Source: Flagellimonas flava
GTDB taxonomy: Bacteria; Bacteroidota; Bacteroidia; Flavobacteriales; Flavobacteriaceae
Length of the DNA stretch: 64,000 bases
NCBI RefSeq assembly: GCF_900129665.1
Contig: NZ_FQWL01000009.1
Location: 23,501-87,500, forward strand
Reading direction: 5' to 3'
The notes under the pieces are model-generated. The model was given only the letters and a program-made list of their open reading frames with translations, did not search any database and was not told the DNA's origin. The position numbers and the translations under genes are program-made. Shown piece by piece: positions 24,868-33,534 of this stretch (position 1 is its first letter; every line of letters starts with the position of its first letter).

Positions 24868-25359
24868 TTAAGAATCACTTAAAAATGAACTGCTAAAGGC
24901 CAGAGGCAGAATATCGGCCAGCGCGTTGCATTTATAAACAGGCCCCACCTCACCTCTAAGCAGTATGGTAATGGGAGACTTTTGGCGTTGTTCATATTCG
25001 ATGAGGGATTGCCTGCAATTACCACATGGAGCAGCAGGCATATCCACAACATAATCTTTAGAAGTAGCACTTATTGCGACGGCTTGAATGGCGACTCCTG
25101 GATACTTGGCCCCTGCTTGAAAAACAGCCACCCGTTCGGCACAAAGTCCTGAAGGATAAGAAGCATTTTCTTGGTTGTTCCCAATCACGGTTTCGCCATT
25201 TTTGAGCAATACGGCAGCACCTACCTTAAAGCTGGAATAGGGTGCATAGGCATCTTCCCTGGCGACTTCTGCCCTACTTAACAATTTTTGTTCGATTTGT
25301 GACAGTTCCTGTGGGGTTTCGAACACGGTAAGTTCAAAACCAATCTGTTGCTTTTTCAT
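24868..25359 (-). CDS. cdd: Cytidine deaminase
   Basis: Zinc enzyme of pyrimidine salvage: deaminates cytidine and deoxycytidine. The 163-residue protein has PYSSFKVGAAVL near residue 40, the catalytic SGLCAERVA (C-A-E) and the zinc pair PCGNCRQSL. Slightly longer at the N-terminus than the usual tetrameric form (about 130). It lies between porV and pdhA on the same strand, a neighbourhood commonly seen in Flavobacteria. It has its own -7 box and a terminator upstream, so it is likely a separate transcript. Confidence 0.95.
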   Translation of the reverse strand: MKKQQIGFELTVFETPQELSQIEQKLLSRAEVAREDAYAPYSSFKVGAAVLLKNGETVIGNNQENASYPSGLCAERVAVFQAGAKYPGVAIQAVAISATSKDYVVDMPAAPCGNCRQSLIEYEQRQKSPITILLRGEVGPVYKCNALADILPLAFSSSFLSDS

Positions 25360-25380
25360 CTATTGGATGTGGGTATATCC

Positions 25381-25388
25381 CAAAAATA
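25381..25388 (-). promoter_or_regulatory. Bacteroidota -7 box for cdd
   Basis: TATTTTTG on the minus strand lies 21 bases before the cdd ATG and immediately after the porV terminator hairpin. Confidence 0.5.
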
Positions 25389-25413
25389 AGAAAACCTGTC
25401 CAAGGACAGGTTT
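25387..25413 (-). terminator. Rho-independent terminator after porV
   Basis: AAACCTGTCC (25392-25401) pairs perfectly with GGACAGGTTT (25404-25413). On the minus strand a T-rich tail follows, overlapping the cdd promoter box. Confidence 0.8.
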
Positions 25414-25436
25414 CACAGCAATATCTTGTTTTTCAT

Positions 25437-26582
25437 TTAATCGTTCACATACTCTTCGCCAAAGTTGAAGGTCAAAGAGAAACGTAAGGTGTTTTCCAAT
25501 GGGTTTCTGACTTGTGAGGTGGAGAACAGATAGGAAAGGTCTATTTGGGCCGCCTTAAATTTGAAGCCAGCACCAAGGGTAAAAAACTGTCTTGCACCCT
25601 TCACTTCACTTTCATTAAAATATCCCGTCCGTAACATAAAGGCATCCATGTATTTATATTCCGCACCAAGTGCCCAGGTCACTTCTTTCAATTCTTCACT
25701 AAATCCGTCTGGAGCGTCCCCAAAGGATTCAAATACTCCACTAAAGAATCCAATCTGTTGGTATTCGTCATTATCTTCGGCCGTAATCAACCCATCACCA
25801 GTAAAATCTCTAGGGGTCGGCACCAATAATTTATTGAATTCGGTATGTAGACCAAGCACGTTGTCCTGATCAAAAATGAAGTCAAATCCGGCACCAAACT
25901 TTAGATTGGTGGGAAGAAAGTTTTGCTGTCCGCCTTCATCATACTGAATTTTACCTCCCAGGTTGGAAACATTGAAACCTGCTCGCCATCTACCGTCAAA
26001 ATTCTCATAGGCAATTTCTCTAGATCTGAAGAAACCGGATACATCCACCGCAAAGGAATTAGCCGCTTGGGAATCCTGTGCACCATCCTGGAACCTTAAA
26101 TTGGAACTGATAAATCTACCTGCAACGGACATAGAGAACGTGGGGCTGAGTTTAAGCGCATAAGATCCATCTATAGCAAATTCATTGGGTTTTACCAAAG
26201 TGGCATCCTCATCAATGGTTTGACGCAATTCAATCTCACCCAGACCAAAATAACGCACGCTAAAGGCAAAGGCGCTCTGATCATTGATTTTGTTATAGAA
26301 ATTTGCGTTTAAGAGGGAAACATCGTTTACAATACTCTCCAAATACGGAGTATAACTTACCCCTACTCCCGTTTTTTGATTGGCGAAAGCAAATTTGGCC
26401 GGATTCCATTGTTGTGAGAACACATCAAAGGAAGTGGCCACTCCCATATCTCCCATACCGGAAGCACGTGCGTCGGCGGCTATGGTCAAAAATGGAACTG
26501 CAGTTGTAATTACTCTTTCTTGTTGAGCGCTTATCTGTGGGGCAACGATAAACAACACCACCAATATTAGTAACTTTTTCAT
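25437..26582 (-). CDS. porV: Type IX secretion outer-membrane protein PorV (LptO)
   Basis: Outer-membrane beta-barrel of the type IX secretion system; it carries cargo proteins from the translocon to the PorU attachment complex. The 381-residue protein has a signal peptide ending ISAQ, the N-terminal PorV hallmark TAVPFLTIAADARASGMGDM, repeated amphipathic strands and an aromatic C-terminal strand (LRFSLTFNFGEE). It is FadL-like in fold. gldJ is divergent 394 bases away. The usual partner gene porU is not beside it. cdd and pdhA follow on the same strand. Confidence 0.93.
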   Translation of the reverse strand: MKKLLILVVLFIVAPQISAQQERVITTAVPFLTIAADARASGMGDMGVATSFDVFSQQWNPAKFAFANQKTGVGVSYTPYLESIVNDVSLLNANFYNKINDQSAFAFSVRYFGLGEIELRQTIDEDATLVKPNEFAIDGSYALKLSPTFSMSVAGRFISSNLRFQDGAQDSQAANSFAVDVSGFFRSREIAYENFDGRWRAGFNVSNLGGKIQYDEGGQQNFLPTNLKFGAGFDFIFDQDNVLGLHTEFNKLLVPTPRDFTGDGLITAEDNDEYQQIGFFSGVFESFGDAPDGFSEELKEVTWALGAEYKYMDAFMLRTGYFNESEVKGARQFFTLGAGFKFKAAQIDLSYLFSTSQVRNPLENTLRFSLTFNFGEEYVND

Positions 26583-26976
26583 TTTTTGTTTTTAGCGTTT
26601 AGTAAAATTTGAGGCCCGACGTACCTTAATATAAATCGGGACGTATTACATGTAAACGACCATTTTATAAAATTCTTATAATAAATGGCATTTTTTTGGA
26701 GCCAATTCCCCAAAGAAAGGAATCACATAATTGCGCAGTTTCATCTAACCTGCGTCATGAACCGTTAAAAACAAAGCTCCCCATACTAATTTGAAGTCGA
26801 AAGCGTTTATCAAAGTAGCATGTGTACGCAAAATGGTCATCGCAATTATTTTGTGGGTACAAAATATAATGGCAAAAACATCGTTTTAATGCCATTGAAG
26901 GATTTAATAAATCAAAATCAAGTTAAAGTAGCTAGGGGATAAAAGCCCTAATTTTTAAAGTACTCAAGCCCAAATT
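26583..26976. other. Intergenic gap between porV and gldJ
   Basis: A 394-base divergent gap with no open frame of note. It must hold both promoters, but I see no clean TAnnTTTG box. A short imperfect inverted repeat CCCGA/TCGGG lies at 26615-26640. No remnant of porU is recognisable by eye. Confidence 0.6.
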
Positions 26977-28635
26977 ATGAAAAAACACTTTATCAAAGTT
27001 GTACTTTCTAGCGCTATCATAGTAGGAAGTTTTTCCAGTTGTAAAAATTCCTCGTCCTCTTCTTCCAAGAACATCTCCAGAGCCACGGGATGGAAAATCA
27101 ACGCTAAAGAGGGTGGATTTCAATACAACTCTGACTTTAAAGAGCAGGAAACTCCTCCAGGAACAGTTTTCATTGAAGGTGGAACATTTACAAAAGGTAA
27201 GGTTCAGGATGATATCATGCACGATTGGAACAATACGCCCACAGCACAACACGTGCAATCGTTCTATATGGACGAAACAGAGGTGACCAATGTTATGTAT
27301 CTAGAATATCTAGATTATCTGAAAGCTGTATATCCTCCAGAAAATCCAAACTATCGGAACATTTATAACGGTGCTTTGCCAGATACCTTGGTGTGGAGAA
27401 ATCGATTGGGCTTCAATGAAACGATGACCAATAATTATCTTAGACACCCGGCCTATGCTGAATACCCCGTTGTTGGTGTAAATTGGGTCCAAGCTGCCCA
27501 GTATGCCGAATGGAGAACCGACAGGGTTAATGAAGCCATGTTGGAGCGCGAAGGTTATTTGGCTAAAGATGCCAAATATCAGGTATTGAATGGTGACATA
27601 GGAGGAACTTTTAGTACTGAGGCTTATTTGAACAATCCAGAATCCGTTTACGGAGGCCAGATTGATTCACTTCAAGGAAAACAAAAACGTGATTCCATTA
27701 ACAACTTTGCCAAAAGAAGTAGTGGAGTGATCATGCCAGAATACCGACTTCCAACCGAAACAGAATGGGAGTATGCTGCTCAAGCACTTATCGGTTCGAG
27801 GGAATACAATAACTATAGAGGAAGAAAAAAATATCCGTGGGAGGGCGATTATACCCGAAACGGACAACGAGTTGGTCGTGGAGATCAATTGGCCAACTTT
27901 AAGCAGGCCAAAGGTGACTATGGTGGTATTGCAGGATGGTCCGATGATGGTGCCGATATTACAGCCGAAGTAAAATCTTATAAGCCAAACGATTTTGGAT
28001 TGTACGATATGGCTGGTAATGTTTCCGAATGGGTAGCTGACGTATACCGACCAATAGTTGATGATGAAATCAGTGACTTCAACTACTACAGAGGAAATAT
28101 CTTCTTGAAGAAAGCCATTGATGAAGAAGGTAAGGTAAAGGTCTTACGTGACGAGATCAAGTACGACACCCTTCCCAACGGCAAGATCGTGGCCATCAAT
28201 CTTCCCGGAGAAATTGAAATGGTTCCGGTTACCGAAGAAGAAACTTATTTGCGGACCAACTTTGACTCCAGTGATAACCGTGGATACAGAGATGGCGACC
28301 CAGGTTCCTCAAGATTCTTCCAAAGATTTAGCGATGAATCTGACAATAGAAAAATGTACGATGCTCCAAAGCACCGTGTAGAGCGCGATTCGACAGGAAA
28401 AATCCTTCGCCAATATGACACTTCCAACTATAGAACTTCCTTGATCAATGATGAGGTAAGGGTTTATAAAGGAGGATCGTGGAGAGATAGAGCTTTCTGG
28501 TTAGATCCTGCGCAAAGAAGATATTTGCCACAATATATGGCCACCGATGATATTGGATTTAGATGCGCCATGTCCAGAGTGGGCTCTAAGTCGAAATCCA
28601 AAAACAAAACGGTGCGACATAAAAAAGCGAAATAA
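26977..28635 (+). CDS. gldJ: Gliding motility lipoprotein GldJ
   Basis: Lipoprotein needed for gliding and for stability of the type IX secretion motor. The 552-residue protein has a lipoprotein signal (MKKHFIKVVLSSAIIVGSFSSC, cysteine 22), a serine run, then a formylglycine-generating-enzyme-like (SUMF1) domain from about residue 58: PPGTVFIEGGTFTKG, FYMDETEVTNVMYLEYLDYL, PVVGVNWVQAAQYAEWR, LPTETEWEYAA, and near the end VYKGGSWRDRAFWLDPAQRR and DIGFRCAM. GldJ has the fold without known enzyme activity. A strong terminator separates it from murF. Confidence 0.95.
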   Translation: MKKHFIKVVLSSAIIVGSFSSCKNSSSSSSKNISRATGWKINAKEGGFQYNSDFKEQETPPGTVFIEGGTFTKGKVQDDIMHDWNNTPTAQHVQSFYMDETEVTNVMYLEYLDYLKAVYPPENPNYRNIYNGALPDTLVWRNRLGFNETMTNNYLRHPAYAEYPVVGVNWVQAAQYAEWRTDRVNEAMLEREGYLAKDAKYQVLNGDIGGTFSTEAYLNNPESVYGGQIDSLQGKQKRDSINNFAKRSSGVIMPEYRLPTETEWEYAAQALIGSREYNNYRGRKKYPWEGDYTRNGQRVGRGDQLANFKQAKGDYGGIAGWSDDGADITAEVKSYKPNDFGLYDMAGNVSEWVADVYRPIVDDEISDFNYYRGNIFLKKAIDEEGKVKVLRDEIKYDTLPNGKIVAINLPGEIEMVPVTEEETYLRTNFDSSDNRGYRDGDPGSSRFFQRFSDESDNRKMYDAPKHRVERDSTGKILRQYDTSNYRTSLINDEVRVYKGGSWRDRAFWLDPAQRRYLPQYMATDDIGFRCAMSRVGSKSKSKNKTVRHKKAK

Positions 28636-28652
28636 AGTTTATGTGTTATCTG

Positions 28653-28684
28653 AAAAAGCCCCGATTTAAATCGGGGCTTTTTTT
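28653..28684 (+). terminator. Rho-independent terminator after gldJ
   Basis: A perfect inverted repeat with arms around GCCCCGATTT/AAATCGGGGC spans 28653-28682 and ends in a T run. It could work in both directions. Confidence 0.9.
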
Positions 28685-28691
28685 ATCTTCG
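28684..28691 (+). promoter_or_regulatory. Variant -7 box abutting murF start
   Basis: TATCTTCG differs from TAnnTTTG at one base and ends 4 bases before the murF ATG at 28696. Weak on its own. Confidence 0.3.
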
Positions 28692-28695
28692 ACCT

Positions 28696-29970
28696 ATGAT
28701 TTTGGAAGAACTTCACGACCTTTTCTTGGAACATCCCAAGGTTTGCACAGATACTAGAAAAATCACCCAAGACTGTTTATTCTTTGCCTTAAAGGGACCA
28801 AACTTCAACGGCAACAAATTTGCCGACCAAGCATTGGAAAAGGGAGCGTCCTATGCTATCATAGACGAGGAAAGCTTCAAAACCTCTGAAAGGTATATTG
28901 TTGTAGAAAATGTATTGGAAACCCTTCAACAACTAGCCACCTTCCATAGAAATCACTGCAATGCAAAGGTGGTAGCGCTAACGGGAAGCAACGGAAAAAC
29001 AACTACCAAGGAGCTGATTAACCAAGTACTATCCGCAAAGTACGAAACCATTGCCACCCAAGGCAATCTCAATAACCATATCGGAGTACCACTCACCCTC
29101 CTCTCCATTTCGGAAAGCACAGAAATTGCAATCGTGGAAATGGGTGCCAACCATCAAGGGGAAATTGCCTTTTTAGGACAATTGGCCCAGCCAGATTTTG
29201 GGTACATCACCAATTTTGGAAAGGCACATTTAGAGGGTTTTGGCGGCGTTGAAGGCGTCATAAAAGGCAAAAGCGAGCTCTATAAAGATCTAATTGAAAG
29301 GGACAAGTCGATTTTTTTGAATGCGGATGACCCAATTCAGCTGGAAAAGCTTGGCGGCCACATCAAAAAATATGGCTTCAGTCAAGACGATCCGCAATAT
29401 TACAATATTAAACTACTTTCCTCCCATCCCTTTGTGGTCTTCGAGTTTGAAGGCATACAGGTGAACACCCGGCTTGTTGGGGAATATAATTTCCCTAATT
29501 GTTGTGCGGCGGTGACCATTGGAAAATACTTCAATGTGGAACCCGAAACTATCAAAACCAGTATTGAAAATTATATTCCACAAAACAATCGTTCGCAGCT
29601 AATGAAACAGAACGGTTTTCAGATTGTACTGGACGCCTACAACGCCAACCCCACAAGCATGGAGGCAGCACTTAAAAACTTCTCAAAAACAGATTTGGAG
29701 CATAAAAGCTGTATTCTTGGCGATATGTTCGAGTTAGGTGAAGATGCAGCCAAAGAACATCAATATATTGCTGATTTAGCTCGAGAGCTGGGTTTCAATG
29801 ATGTACTGTTGGTTGGAGAGAATTTTTTCGAAACAGATTCTAAGTTTCAGAAATTCAGGGAATTTGAGGCCTTACAGGATTTTTTAACGTCACGTCCGCC
29901 AAAAAAAGGAGGCCTGCTCATCAAAGGTTCGCGGGGAATGGCCTTGGAAAGAGTTTTGGAAGTTCTTTAG
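28696..29970 (+). CDS. murF: UDP-N-acetylmuramoyl-tripeptide--D-alanyl-D-alanine ligase
   Basis: Mur ligase that adds D-Ala-D-Ala to complete the peptidoglycan pentapeptide precursor in the cytoplasm. The 424-residue protein has the three-domain layout: N-terminal substrate domain (KVCTDTRKITQDCLFFALKG), ATP-binding domain with TGSNGKTTTKEL (lysine 101) and VEMGANHQGEI, and a C-terminal domain with LDAYNANPTSM and LGDMFELGEDA. Slightly shorter than E. coli MurF (452), typical of Bacteroidota. It lies downstream of gldJ behind a terminator. Confidence 0.96.
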   Translation: MILEELHDLFLEHPKVCTDTRKITQDCLFFALKGPNFNGNKFADQALEKGASYAIIDEESFKTSERYIVVENVLETLQQLATFHRNHCNAKVVALTGSNGKTTTKELINQVLSAKYETIATQGNLNNHIGVPLTLLSISESTEIAIVEMGANHQGEIAFLGQLAQPDFGYITNFGKAHLEGFGGVEGVIKGKSELYKDLIERDKSIFLNADDPIQLEKLGGHIKKYGFSQDDPQYYNIKLLSSHPFVVFEFEGIQVNTRLVGEYNFPNCCAAVTIGKYFNVEPETIKTSIENYIPQNNRSQLMKQNGFQIVLDAYNANPTSMEAALKNFSKTDLEHKSCILGDMFELGEDAAKEHQYIADLARELGFNDVLLVGENFFETDSKFQKFREFEALQDFLTSRPPKKGGLLIKGSRGMALERVLEVL

Positions 29971-30057
29971 CAAATCCCAAAATATTCATAAAAAACAGGT
30001 TGTTTCTGAAATACTTCTTCCTACTGTCCGACCCAGTATGGGTAAACCGACATCATT

Positions 30058-30432
30058 ATGGAAAGAAGTACGATTGTTTTTGACGGCGAGTGCAACCTAT
30101 GTAATGGAGTAATTGGACAGCTGCTTAAATATGCTCCACAAGAGCAATTTACAATGGTTCCGTTCCAATCGCCCTACGGGCAAGAACTTCTGGAAAAAGA
30201 GGGAATGGACACCAGCCAATTGAACACGGTTATTCTTTTTGACATGGACGGAATGCACATGTATTCTGATGGTTTTTTACGCATATTAACGGCTATTCCC
30301 GCTTGGAAATGGGTCGCCAATGTCGGGATTAGGATACCAAGACCAGTCCGAGATACGGTATATAAGCTAGCTGCCGCAAACCGGGTAAGGTGGTTCGGAA
30401 AATCCGGAACCTGCACTTTACAGTTTTCCTAA
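30058..30432 (+). CDS. DCC family thiol-disulfide oxidoreductase-like protein
   Basis: A 124-residue DUF393 protein. The hallmark D-x2-C-x2-C is seen in VFDGECNLCNG (aspartate 9, cysteines 12 and 15), with a second conserved part HMYSDGFLRILTAI near residue 65. The fold is predicted to be thioredoxin-like, but its partners are unknown. There is no signal peptide, so it is probably cytoplasmic. It lies alone between murF and a terminator. Confidence 0.9.
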   Translation: MERSTIVFDGECNLCNGVIGQLLKYAPQEQFTMVPFQSPYGQELLEKEGMDTSQLNTVILFDMDGMHMYSDGFLRILTAIPAWKWVANVGIRIPRPVRDTVYKLAAANRVRWFGKSGTCTLQFS

Positions 30433-30451
30433 CGGTAATAAGATTAGTTTG

Positions 30452-30479
30452 AAGCCTTCGTTTTCCGAAGGCTTTTTTG
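30452..30479 (+). terminator. Rho-independent terminator after the DCC gene
   Basis: AGCCTTCG (30453-30460) pairs with CGAAGGCT (30466-30473), loop of five, followed by a T run. Confidence 0.85.
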
Positions 30480-30654
30480 TTTCCCTCCTACCCAACGAGT
30501 TCTTTTCCAGGACAGTACCCACTTTTTTAAATCCTTGGAAGACCATCTTTCCGAACACTATCCATACGTTAACTTTTTTTTAACATTCAAAACCAAACCT
30601 TCCCCAGAACACTTCGTAGGTAGGCGTAAAGAATAAAAATTTAAAACCTTTAAA

Positions 30655-31347
30655 ATGAAAAGAACAACTAAGTTTTTGATGGGGCTAGGAGCACTGGCTG
30701 TAACAGGTCTGGTACTTGTTTCGGCAGATCATATCGATGCCCCATCATCTATGGGAACAACAGCTGACATCGCTGATTTCTACGCCTTTGAACCTTCCGA
30801 GAATTCGGATAACACCGTTTTTATCGTTGACGTCCAATCCAATGTTTTACCCGAACTCGCCTATGGCAATTTTGATGAGGACGTGCTATTGGAAATCAAT
30901 ATTGATTTGGACGATGATTTAATTGAGGATAAAGTAATCCAAGCGATTCCAAGGAATGGACGGATGTACTTTTTTGGTCCAGCAGAGCCTTCCCAAACTG
31001 GATTAAATGGCAGCATTCTTATCGACGCGCCATTGGGAGATGTGGAAATTTCAAGCGCAACTGCTATTGTGGAAACCACTTCGGACGGGGTTTCGCTATT
31101 TGCCGGGCCGCGACAAGATCCTTTTTTCTTCGATTTTTTCCAGTTCAACGCTGTGATAAATCCAGATGTGGCGTCTGCTCCTGGTGGCTTTTTAGCTCCT
31201 GACACGGCTGCGGACACTTTTGACGGCGCCAACACCTTATCCGTCGCGGTGGAAATCCCAAATAATCTTTTGGGCACACCCACTGCAACCAATGCCCTGG
31301 GGCTTACGGTGTATAATACCTGGGTCACTTCAAATCGAAAACAATAA
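30655..31347 (+). CDS. Exported DUF4331 protein, N-terminal half of the domain
   Basis: A 230-residue exported protein with a signal peptide (MKRTTKFLMGLGALAVTGLVLVSA). The mature part begins DHIDAPSSMGTTADIADFYAF, matching the S-S-H-x-E-A-P start of DUF4331 proteins, and continues with the VLLEINIDLDDD, LFAGPRQDPFFFDFFQFN and SVAVEIPNNLLG segments. It stops at VYNTWVTSNRK, which corresponds to the middle of single-chain DUF4331 proteins. The next gene carries the rest. The function of DUF4331 is not known. First of four same-strand genes for exported proteins, after a terminator and a 222-base gap. Confidence 0.85.
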   Translation: MKRTTKFLMGLGALAVTGLVLVSADHIDAPSSMGTTADIADFYAFEPSENSDNTVFIVDVQSNVLPELAYGNFDEDVLLEINIDLDDDLIEDKVIQAIPRNGRMYFFGPAEPSQTGLNGSILIDAPLGDVEISSATAIVETTSDGVSLFAGPRQDPFFFDFFQFNAVINPDVASAPGGFLAPDTAADTFDGANTLSVAVEIPNNLLGTPTATNALGLTVYNTWVTSNRKQ

Positions 31348-31365
31348 TCTCTAAAAACAAAAAAA

Positions 31366-32145
31366 ATGAAATACAATATAAAACTAGTTTTATGTGGGTT
31401 GCTATTTGCCGGTTCCATAAGCTCTTGCAGTAATGACGATGACGCACAGGCAATGATGCCAGAACCAATGGCCACCTGTGATGATAATATCATGAACGGT
31501 GATGAAACCGGTGTGGACTGTGGAGGTTCTTGTGCTCCCTGCGAGACCATGTCCATGGATCCCGATTTTAGTGGAACCTTTACCCAAGTGGATTTTATGG
31601 GACGGCCCGGTATCAATACTACGTTAAGTTTTGATATGGATGGGCAACCCAGTGTTAAGGATGCGCATAACGTATCCGTTCCTTCCGAAATGACCTCCCT
31701 ATTCCAAGTTGGTTTTGAGGCTCGACTGGAACAATACCATGACGTCTATGCCAACAAGCTAGGTCTAGACCCTGCCGATGTAAATTATGAGGCCAATATT
31801 CTAGGTCTGGACGCAACAACATTGACCACAGTCCTATCAGCTGATGTACTTGAAGTCGCTCCCGACCTTCCGACGACCTATTTTGACCCTGGTACGGATA
31901 ATGACAACGATGGTAGACTTTTGGTTCCCGATGGTGATGAAGTAGCCTTAACCGGAAGAAAGCTTACTGATGACATCATAGATGTCTCCTTGATCCTATT
32001 CTTTGGCGGGGCCGAAGGAGATCGTTTTAGCGGGCAAGATCTTAATATGGATGGAAATGCCGACCTGCCCAGATTGACCTCTGATGGAGTTGGTTTTACT
32101 GGTGAGGTACTGACCACATTCCCCTACATAGGCAATCCCGAATAG
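31366..32145 (+). CDS. DUF4331-like lipoprotein, C-terminal half of the domain
   Basis: A 259-residue lipoprotein (MKYNIKLVLCGLLFAGSISSC, cysteine 21). After the anchor comes a cysteine-rich linker (CDDNIMNGDETGVDCGGSC), a motif common in Bacteroidota surface proteins, then FTQVDFMGRPGINTTL, which resembles the Q-V-S-R-L-G-N-P-L-V-N start of the second half of DUF4331, and finally LTGRKLTDDIIDVSLILFFG, like its G-R-R-x-x-D-D-V-V-D-I end. It starts 18 bases after the first half. I infer the two proteins assemble into one DUF4331 fold at the membrane. Confidence 0.78.
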   Translation: MKYNIKLVLCGLLFAGSISSCSNDDDAQAMMPEPMATCDDNIMNGDETGVDCGGSCAPCETMSMDPDFSGTFTQVDFMGRPGINTTLSFDMDGQPSVKDAHNVSVPSEMTSLFQVGFEARLEQYHDVYANKLGLDPADVNYEANILGLDATTLTTVLSADVLEVAPDLPTTYFDPGTDNDNDGRLLVPDGDEVALTGRKLTDDIIDVSLILFFGGAEGDRFSGQDLNMDGNADLPRLTSDGVGFTGEVLTTFPYIGNPE

Positions 32146-32167
32146 GAAGTAGGGCTATGAAGAGGAG

Positions 32168-32203
32168 AAGGGAGAGGGCCATTGCGCGCTCTCCCTTTAT
32201 CAA
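32168..32203 (+). terminator. Hairpin between the DUF4331 lipoprotein and TPR genes
   Basis: AAGGGAGAG (32168-32176) pairs with CTCTCCCTT (32189-32197) around a 12-base loop, with only a short T stretch after it. It may terminate partially or protect the message, lowering expression of the downstream TPR and receptor genes relative to the DUF4331 pair. Confidence 0.55.
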
Positions 32204-32228
32204 AAAAACAACGACAAATCCTAAAAAA

Positions 32229-33503
32229 ATGAAACACATCTTTGTCCTTGCCACGTTGCTGTTGGCTTTCGCTTGCAATACCGAACAAGTCACAATTACC
32301 AATCCCGAAGATTATCAAGTATATCTTGAAACAAGTCCCACTAGAAACACGTCGAAATATTTTGAGCTCTGGAATTCAAAAATTACGAAAGACAGCACAC
32401 AGTTGCTGAGTTTTCCCATAGTAGCTGGAGAATACAATAGATACTTTAAAAACACTGGGGACATCACGTATTTGAAAAAGGCCGAAAAAGCATTGAAAAA
32501 GGCTGTTGAAATCGCCGCCATCAACAAATCCGGTTATTACCGGTCCTTAGCTAGAAATTACATTTCCCAACATCGATTTAAGAAAGCTCTGAATTATGCC
32601 TATTCTGCCCGAACCATGGGTAGCGGGGTAAAAGATTCACAAAGCTTACTTTTTGATGTGCATATGGAGTTGGGCAACTATGCACAAGCCGAAAAATATT
32701 TGGACAGTATCAAAAACTTTTCTGATTTCGGTTACCTAATCCGTGCCGCAAAGTGGAACGACTATAAAGGGGATTTAAATACCACCATTGCCCTGATGGA
32801 ACACGCCATGAAGAAAGCAGAGGACGCCAACAACAAATCATTAAAAATCTGGTCGTATTCAAACATAGCTGATTACTATGGGCATGCTGGAAGGTTGAAC
32901 GATTCGTATGAGCATTATTTGAAGACACTTGAGCAAGACCCCGAGAACGCCTATGCAAAAAAAGGCATTGCATGGATCGTCTATTCGTATGAAAAAAATG
33001 GGATTGAGGCCATGAGAATCCTAAATACAGTGGACAACCAGTATAAATCCCCGGACCATTATTTGTTACAAGCTGAAATAGCAGAATTTATGAGTGACGA
33101 GCATAGCCGTGCCGGAAGCTTGGATGCTTATTATAAATTGGTTCAAAATCCTGATTATGGGACTATGTACAATATCCCAAACATAGATGTCTACCTCAGC
33201 ACGAACAGCAATTATAAAAAAGCACTAAAGCTGGCCCAACAGGAAGTAGGGAACAGGGCAACTCCGGAGACCTATTCCGTGCTGGCCTATGCCCATTTCA
33301 AAAACGGTAACTTATCCACTGCAGTAGACATTCTAGAGGAACACGTACAAGGAAAAACCTTTGAACCGGCTGCTTTGCTTAAGGCGTCGGAAGTTTTCAA
33401 GACCGCAGGCCGCACAGAACAGCTTGCAAATCTTAAAAAAGAGCTCTTAGGTTCCATTTTCGAACTGGGTCCCCTTGCAGAAAAAAACATAAACACCCTC
33501 TAG
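32229..33503 (+). CDS. TPR-repeat lipoprotein
   Basis: A 424-residue lipoprotein (MKHIFVLATLLLAFAC, cysteine 16) made almost wholly of tetratricopeptide-type helix pairs: for example YLKKAEKALKKAVEIAAIN, HRFKKALNYAYSARTMG, GNYAQAEKYLDSI, LNDSYEHYLKTLEQDPENAY and GNLSTAVDILEEHV. The upstream in-frame ATG at 32157 lies before the hairpin and would place basic residues ahead of the signal, so 32229 is preferred. It probably acts as a scaffold for protein contacts beside the outer-membrane receptor encoded next. Third gene of the DUF4331 cassette. Confidence 0.85.
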   Translation: MKHIFVLATLLLAFACNTEQVTITNPEDYQVYLETSPTRNTSKYFELWNSKITKDSTQLLSFPIVAGEYNRYFKNTGDITYLKKAEKALKKAVEIAAINKSGYYRSLARNYISQHRFKKALNYAYSARTMGSGVKDSQSLLFDVHMELGNYAQAEKYLDSIKNFSDFGYLIRAAKWNDYKGDLNTTIALMEHAMKKAEDANNKSLKIWSYSNIADYYGHAGRLNDSYEHYLKTLEQDPENAYAKKGIAWIVYSYEKNGIEAMRILNTVDNQYKSPDHYLLQAEIAEFMSDEHSRAGSLDAYYKLVQNPDYGTMYNIPNIDVYLSTNSNYKKALKLAQQEVGNRATPETYSVLAYAHFKNGNLSTAVDILEEHVQGKTFEPAALLKASEVFKTAGRTEQLANLKKELLGSIFELGPLAEKNINTL

Positions 33504-33534
33504 TAATTTAAAACATTTCCCAAAAAACAAATTC

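Noticed and set aside
30861..31616. A 251-codon minus-strand frame opposite the DUF4331 genes
   Set aside because: It lies antisense to two well-supported exported proteins and spans their junction; its composition is a shadow of their codons.
30655..32145. The DUF4331 pair as one gene broken by a frameshift
   Set aside because: An 18-base spacer, a proper stop and a fresh lipoprotein signal on the second protein argue for two real genes.
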